Source: Dermacentor variabilis
Taxonomy: Eukaryota > Arthropoda > Arachnida > Ixodida > Ixodidae
Direction of reading: 5' to 3'
Assembly (NCBI RefSeq): GCF_050947875.1
Contig: NW_027460291.1
Coordinates: 26,681,868 to 26,745,867, forward strand
Length of the DNA: 64,000 nt
In this document: in pieces, positions 20,263 to 32,314 of the stretch
Layout: each line of letters starts with the position of its first letter
Position numbering within the stretch: the first letter of the stretch is position 1
Translations under genes and position numbers: made by a program
The notes under the pieces: model-generated
The model's input: the letters and a program-made list of their open reading frames with translations, nothing else
Database searches by the model: none
Told to the model about the DNA's origin: nothing

Positions 20263-22319
20263 GTGATGCACTATCCGTCTTTATGCATCCACCGTTGCTG
20301 CGTTGTGGTTGTGGCATATTACACAAATCAAGTGCTAGATCATCGTCTTCTTTCTTAGGTTTGTTGCATTGCTTTATTTTCTCTAGCTCATACTATATTT
20401 CGACGAGAAACTGTCAATACGTCACCGGCCATAAAGTTCCACCACCGCACGAATACCGGTCGACTTGCTCAGCTAGTTACCTTTTCCAAGAACATCTGTT
20501 TCGATAGCACCATTCCGTTAGCATTCCTGACCAATTTTACTTGGTCTCCGACACTTTAAAACAATCCTGATTATATTTGGCATCAAATCAGAAGTGTTCG
20601 TTCGTTCGTTCGTTCGCGCGTGCGTGTGTGCATGTATGAAAGTATGTATGCAACTATATATGCATGTATGCGCATGCATGGACGCTATAACCTAAAGGTA
20701 TTCCAAATTGTTCTATTCCAATTATGCACTCTTCCTTCTACAATTGGTCAAAAACTTCTTTGGACCGCCCCCACTTCACCGACCTGTCATGCGACGTCAC
20801 GAAAACCGCTATAGCTCCTGTTGGATCTGGAGCACAATCCGAATTGCTGTCCCCCAGATTTTGGTCCTTGCCGTTGAGTGCGGGAGTTGGCCAAAGTTGA
20901 GGAGGACTTTGAGATGAAAGCTGGAGGTTTATTTACATTATTTACAGTAAAGATACAAAAAATTAAGTGATAGTCATTGCTGGCCGGCAGCAACTAGGAC
21001 GCTGCGGCCCGTGGCAAGAAGCCCGAAAGAGATGATTGAAGGAATGCTCTTTTGCTGCTCCCGGTCTCTGGCTTTTAACCCCTTCCGTGTCTCGAGGTCA
21101 CGACCTGTTCGGCCAGTCGTCTAGCGCGCTCAGGTGTCGTCATTTTCGGCCAATGGTAGGCGCCCGTGCGAGTCTAAATCACACTCGGCTCAGAGGGTCG
21201 CTCCCTTGGCTCCACTTGTCCGAGGGATTACTTGTCTGCGGTATTGCCTACCTGATCTGCAACTGCCGTCACAAAGGCGGATGGGCAGGTTGCTCCCAGG
21301 GGTTCACGGTGCATTACAGTCGTCGTTGCCTGGCGGCTTGCAAGCGCTCAGCGGGGGCAGGCGGATTGCTCTCGAGCCGCAGAGCCTCTTTCCTCGGGAC
21401 CCAGGTTACCTGGAACCGTGCCAGGCTCCCATTTCATGTTCAGGAAGAGTCAAGCAGTGGGACAATAGCTCCACATAAATGCGCTCGAGATGGGGGACAC
21501 CAATTTATTTGGACGTGCTGTGCATCAGGAACGTGGTAGACGTGCTTCTTAGGTGTGACGCGATTCGATGTGGTCTGGGGAACTCGAAGGAGGCTCAGGA
21601 AAAGGTCCCGTATCTAACACTTCCAATCTGACATGACGTGTACACACTGATTGTGGATGATTCGACCGAACAAAACAGAAATAATTATTTCTGATTTGAC
21701 GCCTCTTCGCATTAACCCTCTGCTATTGTCAACACGTTTCAGGCCGCACCCACTTCACCTGTCTGTCACTCGATGCCACAAAGCCGCGAAAACTCACTCC
21801 GTCAATTGACGTGAACGCGTTAAAGATGCATTAATAGCCGAACAAAACTGCAGTTTTTTTCTGAATAGCCGGGGACTGCCCCGTTACGAAAGGGATAGAA
21901 GATGGCTGCCGCCGATCGTTCAGGCACCGGCTACTCGCACCTGCCGGAGAGCATGGGTTTATTTGCGTATTGCTAAACTATTTGTGCAGCCGTACATCAT
22001 TCTCGAGCCCTTTCGGCACGTACACAACATTGGTATGCCAACTATTCTTTACTGATGATCCGTTTTAGTGGCATCTTTGACTCTCCGTTGCACGCCCCCG
22101 CGATTTTAGACAAGCCACCGCATGCTAAGTAATGGAAAGCGGGCCAGTCAGCCTTTTGCGACGCAGAACTGCGCATGCGCAGCGCCCTAGCGGCTGAGGA
22201 CCGAAGCAATTTGGAAGGCGCATGGCCGCACTTGACTCTGTCCTCCGAGTGAGTGGACTAAGGCCGTGGCAGGCGCTGCACTTGTCAGTGGAATAGGGTG
22301 CCAGCCGTTTCTCTGACTC
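20263..22319 (+). other. Intron of the TBP-like gene, left part; possible old repeat at 20890-21560
   Basis: No exon recognised. 20595-20620 is a short (TTCG)n run followed by TG/ATGT-rich sequence to 20690. The part at 20890-21560, with GAGGTTTATTTACATTATTT and a GC-rich body, looks like an old unclassified repeat, perhaps a solo LTR, but no matching copy or target duplication was found in this window. The remainder shows nothing. Confidence 0.4.
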
Positions 22320-22322
22320 TTA

Positions 22323-22460
22323 TACCCCTGTTACACGGGCACTTTAACGGCCGTTAAGGAAAACGGCAGTTGGCCTTAACGGCCGTTGGGCGGAGTTACA
22401 CGGCAGCGCGAGCGCCCTTGGAAATCCAACGGCGATTGACGTCAACGGAGCTCGCCGGTC
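22323..22460. promoter_or_regulatory. Left TIR and subterminal AACGG repeats of the Harbinger
   Basis: The 22 bp TIR is followed by six YAACGG sites counting both strands (for example TAACGG at 22345, its inverse CCGTTA at 22351, and CAACGG further in). YAACKG is the textbook Myb recognition core, so these are candidate binding sites for the element's own Myb-like protein. That role is inferred. Confidence 0.55.
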
Positions 22461-22527
22461 TCCGTTCCGCCGCCGCTTCCGTCCGTTTCGTCGTGAAGTA
22501 GACAAGAAAGCAGCCCCCAGCAGCAAC

Positions 22528-25002
22528 GTGTCCCCGCTGCAGGTGAGCGCGCCGGCGCAAAATCGCTTTGCTTGGACAGCGTCACTGACGCATTTGCTTA
22601 TCAACTTGTGGCAGGATTACCTGGCCGAACTGCGAGCGCAAAAACACAATGCGCCCGTCTACGCGAGGATGACGGCGCTGTTTAACCAGCTCGCAAGCGA
22701 GGAATGTGGGCACGCCGTGTGCATCACAGTCATGCAGATCAAACACAAGATGGAAAACTTGGCCCAGGCTCACAAGTAAGTTACCATGAACTTATTAGTG
22801 ATTTTTAAGCCGACATATATACGCCTTGTCAGGCATGTTCAATAAAATCTGGCGCCCCGCACTGCCCGACGTGTGTTTCGATGCCATAGGCAACGTCGAA
22901 TTTTGCTTGAAGTGGGCTCGAACGTGACTTTCTCGATTCTTTGGACTCATTGTAACGCTCATGCAGCAATGCGGGAATAGCGATGACATCTTAGCGTAGT
23001 ATAATTCGTTTTGATATGTAGCCATTTGCCGTAATCTAGGCATGGCCGGCGTAGCCTCACAGAGTGTATTTGCACCGAGAAGTCTGTTCGACCAGCTACT
23101 CGAAATAAGATCTTGACATGTGCAGTAGCTTTCCTGTAGCTTGCGATGAAGTGTAGCTAACAATCGCTAATGTCGCACTATGAAAGCAGTAGTGTTCGCA
23201 TTAAATGCAAACAATACTGCTTTCTTGTTTCATTTGCAAATTCCATTAGCCACAAAACAATAATACTATACTAATACAATTAATTCCATGCATTATTTTT
23301 TCAGTCGGAATGGAGCGGCACGTTCTAGGCCGTTTTCGACACAAAACATCATTGTACTGATCAAGAACCTGCCTGTTCAACGCAACCACTCAATTTATTA
23401 TAGTTACACACTATTTTCAGAGGCTGGGGTGGGGTGGTAGTAGCTGTCAACACAGTGTGCTAAAAGACTTGAAATGTTGTTTTCTGACGAAGTCGTGCAT
23501 ATAGCAGTGCAGGAAAAAGCACACGTCGTGCATATGGCATCTCCCCAAGTGATTGAACTTTACGTCTTGAATAGAGCAGAAAGCGCTGAATGCATATCCT
23601 AATCAAGAATCTCACCCAAACTTATGTCTTGACTGTCTATAGGCTAATAACTTGTATCTTGATTATCAGCTGATTTTGATCGAAGCCTATTGAGCTCGCA
23701 TCATAATTCAACAGCTTTCTCCTTGTTGTTTACCACTTTGCCTGCAGTTTTAACTTTCAGCACGAGGAGGTTCATTGTTCTTGGCAGTTTGTACTTGTGC
23801 AGAAAAAAAATCGTGTTCATCCCTTACGACATAAAGAAGTGACTCTTGGCTGTTTTTTTATTTCAGAAAGGCAAGCACTGCTGGCACTGGGTCTGCTGCA
23901 ACTCAGTGCCCATTCTACAAACGGTTGCACACCTTCCTGGGGAACCTGCCTATGAATGACACAAACCTGGTACAAGAGAGCTTTCAGGTGCAACATTTGT
24001 TTATTTTGGTTGTATGCAAACACTAGAAATGGACTGACATACTGAAGACAGTTGGCAGTAAAGTTAAGAGAATTGCATGTTACTAAAGCACATGACATGA
24101 ACACGAGGCATTGTTGTGTGCCAGAGTACTAAAATGCACAGATAATTTTAATAAGCGTCAGTCTGTGTAGCTTCGAAATCATTGGTTAAGATTTCCGACA
24201 TACCGGAAGGCACAATACTTCTTACTTTTCTTGGAGTTATGAAAATAGGGTGAAATAGGTAAGGCTGGTTTTGTTACAAAAGGGTACCGGCGTAGACCAT
24301 GTGCTTTAGGGTGTACCAAAACTCTTTTAGAGAAAACAGCAACTGTTGCATAAAGTTCTGGTATATTGAAGTGTTTCTGCACGTTATGTGTACCGCTTCC
24401 ACTCATCATGCAACACTGTAATAGTCACTTAGAAGCAACATTCAGTAACCTTCTGTTGTTGTTCTTTTCTTAATCTGGACATGGTGGAGCGGCTGCCAGA
24501 GGGTGCAGAGATTGTTGCCTCAAGACCGCCATCAGAAGCGCCGAACAGTCCAGACACTGTAAATGTCGAGGCGTCGACCAGTCTGGCCTCGACCAGTCTG
24601 GCCTCGACCAGTCTGGCCCCGACCAGTCTGGCCCCGACCAGTCTGGCCCCGACCAGTCTGGCCCCGACTAGTCTGGCCCCGACCAGTCTGGCCCCGACCA
24701 GTCTGGCCCCGACCAGTGAGGCATCGACGAGCCAGGCTTCAACACCTGCTGCATCATCCGAGAAAAGTCACACGCTCAAAAGTCGACAGCCGACATCATC
24801 AATAGATAAAGTTGTGCTGCTGCTAGAAAGGCAGGAAAACCGTGCCGAAAAGATGGCTAAAAAGGAGTACAAGCTTTCCAAAAAGACGGTCAGTCTCCAG
24901 GAGCAGGCCAATGACATACACCGTGAAATGGTGACCATAATCTGCCAATACATTGAAAGCGGGCAGGAGCGTCAACCTGACTGTCCAGACAGCCCAGAAT
25001 AA
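22528..25002 (+). CDS. Harbinger Myb/SANT-like DNA-binding protein (spliced)
   Basis: Exons read as up to 22775 (donor CACAA|GTAAGT), 23867-23987 (acceptor TTTCAG, donor CAG|GTGCAA) and about 24490-25002. The first two join in phase (AA|A = Lys). The start is not settled: no ATG is visible in frame, GTG at 22528 only marks an open stretch, and a short upstream exon is possible. Exon 1 has a Myb/SANT-like helix pattern (LINLWQDYLAELRAQKHNAP, MQIKHKMENL). Exon 3 has a run of 5-residue S/P-T-S-L-A repeats and a C-terminal coiled coil (KKEYKLSKKTVSLQEQAND). In known Harbinger elements such a protein brings transposase to the nucleus and binds the ends. The stop TAA overlaps an AATAAA. Confidence 0.75.
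24578..24720 (+). repeat. 15 bp minisatellite inside the Myb-like gene
   Basis: About nine tandem copies of ACCAGTCTGGCC[T/C]CG. The unit is a multiple of three and keeps the frame open, encoding repeated STSLA/PTSLA. Copies are nearly identical, so the array expanded recently. Confidence 0.9.
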
Positions 25003-25146
25003 AGACCCGTGTACACATATGCTCCAAAAATTGCCCAGTCTTTCACGTTCTGTTCATTGTTTACAATTGCATGCCTAAAACAAAGCTTTTCAAAGTAGTC
25101 ATGGCTTCAATGAAAAGATGTGCTTGGCCAAAGCACGTCGGACACT

Positions 25147-26367
25147 TTAACCTGACGAGCTCACTGCGTTGCTCACACAAACAGGATGCGGAAGCTCCCC
25201 GACTGCTGCTTCAGCACTCCACTGTGTGTCGCACTGATCACGCATGCGCTCGCATAGATTGTGAACGATGCAACTAGCTCGCACAATGCTGTTGACATTT
25301 TCGATTTGGCACTCAATTGCCTTCAAGACCCTGAACCTAGCCTTCAATCTCCCAAAGGCATTCTCAACGACACGCCTCGCTTTTGAGAGTGTGTAATTGA
25401 AAATTTGCACTGTTGCGTTGCTTGCACTCATGTGAGGGAAAGGCTTCATCAAGTGACGCTGCAAAGGAAAGGCCTGGTCACAGAGGAGGACCGCTCCTAT
25501 TGGTATCCCGTCAATAATTTGGCCTGGCAGAGTGAAGAGATCAGTTCCTACTACGTCCGGTAATATCGAGCCTCTGTACACTGCTGCATCATGATTGCGA
25601 ACTGGAGACCCTACGTTAATAAACATGAACTTGTAGTTGTGGTCTACAACAGCAAGCAAAATTATGCTATACCAGTCCTTATAGTTGTAATAGTCCTGCG
25701 CATTTTGTTTGGGTGGCGAGACTTTTATATGGCAACCGTCCAGCGCGCCAAAGCCCTGCGGAAAGCCTGTGCAGGCTTCGAACTGTCGCACGTGGTCTCT
25801 AACATTGTTCAGTGACGGAAACCGCACCACTTGGGGCTCGAGAACATCTACGACAACGTCACAAAACTCTCGGAAGATCAGGTTCACGGATGGCCGACTC
25901 ACACCGAAGAGATGCGCCACAGTCCTTTCCTCTGCCGATGTGGCGAGTCTGTACAGCGAGAGGGCGGCGCGCTGGTGTAGGGGTATGCGAGCTCGCATGT
26001 TTGTATCCTCCTGTGTTAGTGAAGGACACGAGCTCACGATGTAGGCAAATGTGGAACGGCTCACGCGAAAGTTGGCCTTGATATCATGATCCGACAACGT
26101 CGGCACGGTGGTGTCGTACCAAGACGGTGGTCTGGAAAGCGTCCACACACTCCTTTGCCTGGCAGACATCACCACAGCGAGTGCAACGAGGCTGCGACAT
26201 CGCCTCTCGGCCGCCTTCCGCTTCTTCTTGATTGACGCTTTCTGAATGCGCACAGCTTGCAGTTCAGCCCGTTTTGCAGACGACAAGGCCTCGTGGTGCG
26301 CAACCAGGAGAAGCAAATCGGGTGGACAATCACGGTCGCATTCATAAGGCGGCCGGCTAACCTCCAT
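25147..26367 (-). CDS. PIF/Harbinger DDE transposase (HARBI1-like nuclease)
   Basis: 406 codons from the ATG at 26367; the frame is open a further 16 codons upstream from a GTG. The N-terminal part has basic and helix-turn-helix-like stretches (SIKKKRKAAERRCR; EERTVAHLFGVSRPSVNLIF). Catalytic triad of the DDE_4 family: FGALDGCHIKV (D210), SPVRNHDAAVYRGS (D260) and VENAFGRLKARF (E335). LLCDQAFPL lies where relatives have GDSAYPL. Length and domain order are full for the family, and no stop or frameshift is present. The gene faces the Myb-like gene tail to tail. The product would cut and join the element at TWA targets. Confidence 0.92.
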   Translation of the reverse strand: MEVSRPPYECDRDCPPDLLLLVAHHEALSSAKRAELQAVRIQKASIKKKRKAAERRCRSLVALAVVMSARQRSVWTLSRPPSWYDTTVPTLSDHDIKANFRVSRSTFAYIVSSCPSLTQEDTNMRARIPLHQRAALSLYRLATSAEERTVAHLFGVSRPSVNLIFREFCDVVVDVLEPQVVRFPSLNNVRDHVRQFEACTGFPQGFGALDGCHIKVSPPKQNAQDYYNYKDWYSIILLAVVDHNYKFMFINVGSPVRNHDAAVYRGSILPDVVGTDLFTLPGQIIDGIPIGAVLLCDQAFPLQRHLMKPFPHMSASNATVQIFNYTLSKARRVVENAFGRLKARFRVLKAIECQIENVNSIVRASCIVHNLCERMRDQCDTQWSAEAAVGELPHPVCVSNAVSSSG

Positions 26368-26779
26368 TCCGCGGCTGTTCTCGGGTGCGCGTCGCAAAGT
26401 TGCACCACGTTCCACACTGCACCTGCTGAATCGCGCAGACGGTCACTCGCGGTACGCAAGAAAAAAGGAAATGCACAGTGGTGCTGCGCTTAGTACAAGC
26501 GATGGAACGTGAAATGGGACGCTTCACCACGTTGAAACCACAACAAACGCAGCCATTTTGCAACGCTGTGGATCGGATTGGATCGGCTAACTGAGCTTCT
26601 TCGCTAGTTTTGCAAACAACTTTTGCAAATAGTTAAATACACACTGTACAGCATGTAGCACAGAAAATAATTGGAGAAACAAAATTTTTTTAGAGTTAGT
26701 GAGGTAAAAAGTTCAAGAGTCACGTGATCAATCGTCGAAACGGAAGTGAACCGACTGAGCATGGTAGGTGCCGTGTGAG

Positions 26780-26871
26780 CGCTGCCACCACCGTTCCGTT
26801 CCCACTGCCGTTACGGCGTTCAACTGCCGTTTGCGTTGACGGCCGTTGCAAGTGCCCGTGTAACAGGGGTA
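26780..26871. promoter_or_regulatory. Right TIR and subterminal repeats of the Harbinger
   Basis: Inverted copy of the left TIR. Inside it lie CCGTTA and CCGTTG (inverse YAACGG) and related CCGTTC/CCGTTT motifs, mirroring the left end. Confidence 0.6.
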
Positions 26872-26874
26872 TTA

Positions 26875-27958
26875 CAGACCGGCACATATTCGTGTCTTGC
26901 CCTTCTCCACGGTTTATCCCGAATTATATCGCGACGACGCCTGCCCGTCCAGCGGGCAGACCTCCACTCTATAGCACAGATGCTCCGGGAGTGCGGGTCG
27001 AGATACCCCAAGTTCGGCAATAATGTTTCAATAATGTTGGCAGTCAGAGAAAGCGCCAAAACTTGTCGCAGTAAAATTCAGTACACGCGAAACTGCGTCA
27101 CAGCACCCTGTGCGACTAGCATGCCCAAAAACTACCGAAATTAGTTAAAATAATATTGGGGCTCCATAGAAAGCGTCGCAAACATCTTCCAGTACGATTA
27201 ATTCAAATTAACTTCTCTTTTCGTTAACTGGGTCACAAGTCTAGCCTTGGTGCCGGGCATAAGCCTAATTGCTTGAAGTGCGTCGCAGACTGTCGAACAA
27301 AGTTTCTCGCCTTGCCGTAGTCCAATAGTGCAGTGATGCCATATCGAAGTTCCGAAGGAACGCAATAATTCGCGGGGAGGCCGCCAAACCAGGCTAAATC
27401 GCAAAATAGAAAAAAAAGGCAGACGGGTGCCCGAACAGTCCAACGCTCAGATGCGCGGCCGGTCTTTCTCGCTTCGGCGGTGTGTCTGACGAATGAGGCA
27501 AACATCTGGCTCGTCATTCGCCAGGTTCGCCTGTCGCTAGGTAACGGAAGTGAGCCACAAAGTTTAATTTAATTTATACGCAGATATTTTTACTTTTTCC
27601 GGGAAAGAATGAAAAAATAAAACAATTTCCGTTAATCTCATTTCACATTCTTTTTATTTCGTTGCTACCGGCCCCAATTCGTCGGCGTTAATACTATAGC
27701 GTGGCGTGTTTCCTGTTTCCAATTTTCGCCGAGTGTCCGCTCTTGTTCTATTCCTTTTTCTATGGTGCCATCGTGCCGAAATCTGAGGCGGCGATATTAA
27801 CGGCTCATGCGTCTTGTTTTTTTGCTTTCTTTTGCCTTGAGCTCGCTTTCAGAAAGACATAGTGCTATAAATGTCATTAGTTCTTGTCTCCTAGATTTAA
27901 ATACAGGTTTAAATAAACTCTATATACCATTCAACCCGGAGAGTAGGCGTAAGCGGGT
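26875..27958 (+). other. Intron of the TBP-like gene, middle part
   Basis: No gene or recognisable repeat. AT-rich from about 27550. The overlapping small frames have no motif. Confidence 0.4.
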
Positions 27959-28275
27959 ATGCGCACGCACACGCGCGTGCACACACGCACGAGCACATAC
28001 ACGCACGAGCACATACACGCACGAGCACATACACACACGAGCACATACACGCACGAGCACATACACGCACACATACACGCACACATACACGCACACGCAC
28101 ACGCACGCGCACACATACACGCGCACGCACGCACGCACGCGCACGCACGCACGCGCACGCACGCACGCGCACGCACGCACGCGCACACACGCACGCACGC
28201 GCACACACGCACGCGCACGCACGCACGCACGCGCACACACGCACGCACGCGCACACACGCACGCACGCGCACACA

Positions 28276-28327
<52 letters not shown>

Positions 28328-28864
28328 CACACGCACGCACACACGCACACACGCACGCACACGCACGCGCACACGCACGCGCACGCGCACGCGCACGCGC
28401 ACGCGCACGCGCACGCGCACGCGCACGCACGCACACGCGCGCACACGCACGCGCGCGCACACGCACGCGCGCGCACGCACACGCGCGCACGCACACGCAC
28501 ACGCGCGCGCACGCACACGCACGCACGCACACGCACGCACGCACACGCGCGCGCACGCACACGCACGCACGCACGCACACGCACGCACACGCGCGCGCAC
28601 GCACACGCACGCACGCACACGCGCGCGCACGCGCACGCACACGCACACGCGCGCGCACGCACACGCGCGCGCACGCGCACGCACACGCACACGCGCGCGC
28701 ACGCACACGCGCGCGCACGCACACGCACACGCGCGCGCACGCGCGCACGCGCACACGCGCACACGCGCGCACGCGCACGCACACGCGCACACGCGCGCAC
28801 ACGCGCGCACGCGCACGCGCACGCACGCGCACACGCGCACACGCGCACACGCGCGCGCATATAC
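27959..28864. repeat. About 900 bp (ACGC)n/(AC)n/(GC)n array
   Basis: An uninterrupted mixture of ACGC, ACAC and GCGC units. From about 28080 onward purines and pyrimidines alternate strictly for several hundred bases; earlier units contain GAGC and break the alternation. Long frames in all phases (for example 27807-29162) are by-products of this low complexity. Alternating RY sequence of this kind readily adopts Z-DNA (established chemistry). Confidence 0.97.
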
Positions 28865-31800
28865 ACTCCCTCTCCTTCCATGCTGTCTCGCAAAAACGTA
28901 CGCCTGCAAACAGACTGAATGGCACTCGTTCGGCAATCACCGTTCGAACTTCAGCTGTAATAAATGGCTTTACGGTTTAAATTTCGCACTTCAAGTCAAT
29001 GTGCCCTCTCCCGATAGAGTACAAAACCATTTGCTTCTGTCGTGTGACATAACCGCCCATCCCCGAGCAAAAAAATGCTTTCACGCGCCCCCAATGTTCC
29101 GACTAAGTGCCATAAATGCATATGTTGTTACAAAAGACTACCCTCCTGGCGCAGACAGCTGAAACTTGTTGATACCCGGCTATTAAAATTATATTGTGTA
29201 AAATTTGGCCCATTCAGTTACGCATGTGAATTGTACACTGGATGGTCAAGGTGCAATGTCCACAATTCCTGAGTATGTCCATGCTACAATGCACGACAGT
29301 ATATATTTTTTAAACGTAACACAAAGACATGCGCATGCCTGTTGTTATGTTGTCCGAGGAATAAAATATGAGCATAAAAGCAATGACTTAACAAATACGC
29401 AAGCCATTCCTACGTTTTAGGAAGTAAAAATAGAAAATATAATATTTGAAGAGCCCTCCTGAATAAACCAAAACAGGAACCAAATCGTGAGTTTTGTGTT
29501 TCGGCCATCTGGTGGAATACTACCGAACTCAGTCCTAGGTGGCGTTAAAAAAACGGTATCACGGCATCCAACTGCTGCCAGCATGATGCGCAACGATAGG
29601 TGCTAGCGGTTAAACAACTCGGCCACGGTTTCCGACGTTGCCACCAGTGATATGCTCGGTTATTTATACATACCACGTGAGCTTGCACGACCGCGTGTCA
29701 AAAATCGCTTTTGGGAACAGTGTTACGCCATGTGTAGAGAGTCAAGATAGGCATCAATAGAAAGCTGAGTCTCCGCACTACATACGCTGCCCTCGGTATA
29801 ACGATAGACGCCGTAGTTTTATCACAGGCATCGTTCTTGCCTCGAAAATTGAGTACAAATTTTTGTCGTTTCCATAGGCTTCCATTGCTAAATCGTTAAC
29901 CGCTGTGGGAACAAAATTCTTACGTGCCATAGCGTGATCATTACATTCGGCTCGTGTGGATTGTCTTCCAGAACACGTCTGTCACCTGCCTTTTTCAATA
30001 ATCGACCTACAGCTTTTGGTATTCGCGAAAACCCGCTGGTTCCATTGAAAACGCGCTAGCTTCGTGCCGGGCTCACTTGGGGCGCTAGTTGGTGCCTGTC
30101 CAAAAAAGCTGGTTTTAGGGACTAGCGAGGTGCGCGAAGAGTTCGCTTCCTCGCCGGACCTCCTATAATGTTCTTTCACTGACTTGCCAGCCTTGCCATT
30201 CTCGCTGCCGCGCGCACGGAACGCCATCGAAATTTGGCGCGATGCCAATGTCGTGATGTCAATTTGCCCTGGTGAAGCTGGCGCGAAATCAAAATCGCCA
30301 TTACGTTTAATAGTTTAAAGCCCACGCAGTAAGGTACCCACGGGCACACATCCCTGACCACACATTGGAGAATACGTTGCGTCTACCTTTGGGATATTCA
30401 TTGAACTTTTTCCGTCATACTGCGCAAATAGGCGCTTGTCCGCATCTGTCATGTCTTATTTATGTGGATGTGTACTTGTTGCGCTGTATTTGGAATTTGC
30501 AATGTTAGACCAACTATCCCAACAGATGGTCCTTCTGAAGAGAAGTGATGCGCGTAAAACGGAAGTTTGTTATTTTTTATTTTTTATTAATGCATTTGGT
30601 TGGGGGGGCCACCTTCACGAGTGATCAGAACGGGCCAACAATAGCATGCCTTTTTAGTAAATGTACGTGCTTGCTATCTGTGACAGACGTCTTTTTAATT
30701 TTGGCGTTTGTTTCGAGATAAATTACAATTAGTCGATAGCTAACGCTATTCCGATGTTTTTCTGCTATGCATGTTGTTTTTTTACCTTGCGGCTGCTAAA
30801 CGTCGTCCGCCAATTTCGGGTATTTATTTATTATATTTGTTTGCTACAAAGAACAGAAAAACAGCACATAGTCTGCGCTTCACTAAGACTCCTGAAAAAA
30901 TTCGGGGGAAAAAACATCGTTTCTGAATTGTATTTCTGTCCCTGTGTTGGGCTTTTGTAGATAATGTTCATCAGGTTTTTTGCGTCTTCTTATGCCTCAA
31001 TGTTGACGACGTGAACGCCACACTTTCCATAAAAGTATTTCGGGTCGCACTTGGATGCATAACGCCGTGCACAATTGTGCCACTTGCATTTTTATTGTTA
31101 ATCTTACTAGAGAATGTGCTAATTAGCATGGTCGAACACGCTTGTGGACCTGTTTGTGTCGTCGTTCCGACGCGGCTTTTAGTAGACATTTGATTTATTT
31201 AATCGACTTACGATTGAAAAGACGCGTTCTCGCAATTTTACCTGTCGCGCACGAACTCGCATTGGTTAAGCCTTACGTGTATTTTGAAAACAAAGCACAC
31301 CTGAGGTGTGCCTACTGACTGTACGCCTTCCGGTAGGAAACGTTGCTAGCGTGCACATATGTCACCGTTGCTTCCTCGTCCCCTATGATGGGAAGTCAGA
31401 CAAGGTCATCTTCATGTCGAAAAACAGCTAATACACTACTCTACTCTTAAACATGCAGTACGCAGGTAAACAATGTGACATATTTGTCATATTTGTTAGT
31501 GTTGCAAAGAGGACCATATTACCGTGAGGCAAAATGTTAATAGGTTACGCGTGTTGTTCCGGTGGCACTAAGCAGTCGGCATACCTTACGAATAGCTATC
31601 CGCATTGCAAAGTGTGCCATTGTTAATTCCTTTGACAAAACGTATTTCACAACCTCGTGTGCTGATAAGAATCTGCCAACTTCTCCTAAGCGTGTGCTCA
31701 TCAGAGAAAACAGTGACTCTCTTTTGTCGGTGTCTGTCACAGTCCTGAATTCCTTGAGCATTCTTGCTTGAGAAACATAACAGCACCAGCGGTCGTAAGG

Positions 31801-32314
31801 AGTTTACAGTGCGTTAGTAACTCCGAGAAGCCAGAGATTCCCTGAATATCATACCTTGCTATTTTAATTTAAGCTCTTGAAAATTACTACAAGCCCATAG
31901 TGTTTTGATACGCTCGACAGTGCTTTCAGAGTAAATAGTTCAGCAAACTAAAATAATTATCTTTCGTTGTAATTGATTTTTACTCCACCATCAATTTAAT
32001 GTTTTTTTTTACAAATGTACTCTCGATATGTGGCCACAAATAAGCAGGAGACGGCCATTGCAAATTTCCTTGATGTGAAATGACAGTCGATATCTAAGGG
32101 ATTCAACTGTAAGGTTTTTATAGCTCTTTTTAGTTTAAGGTCAGTTTCTCGCGCTCCTTAGAGTTTTGGACCTTTTCATGTTTGCCGCAATAAAATACTC
32201 GCTATTCCAAACTTCGTCCTCTGTGTTGCTTATGTCTACATGTCCCTTTGTTTATTAATTGTGTATTTCTTGTATAGTGCGAAATTGTTGACAGTACTCT
32301 TCAACCCTTTACAG
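28865..32314 (+). other. Intron of the TBP-like gene, right part
   Basis: No exon, LINE, LTR or SINE signature found. Mostly AT-rich unique-looking sequence. A 75-codon frame on the - strand at 31537-31761 has no recognisable motif. TCTTCAACCCTTTACAG closes the intron at 32314. Confidence 0.45.

Larger units (their letters stand above)
22323..26871. mobile_element. Complete PIF/Harbinger DNA transposon
   Basis: Terminal inverted repeats start TACCCCTGTTACACGGGCAC at the left; the right end (26850-26871) is its reverse complement. TTA flanks both sides (22320-22322 and 26872-26874), the 3 bp TWA duplication typical of PIF/Harbinger. The 4549 bp element has two convergent genes: a Myb/SANT-like protein on + and a DDE transposase on -. 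Both are open. Subterminal AACGGCCGT-type repeats lie at both ends. It sits in the intron of the TBP-like gene. Confidence 0.93.

Noticed and set aside
22344..22604. 86-codon - strand frame at the Harbinger left end
   Set aside because: Antisense to the subterminal repeats and exon 1 of the Myb-like gene; no domain.
27807..29162. 451-codon open frame and several 300+ codon frames on both strands
   Set aside because: They are products of the ACGC/ACAC/GCGC array, which contains no stop in most frames. Composition is only R/T/H/A or R/V/A/C, with no domain.
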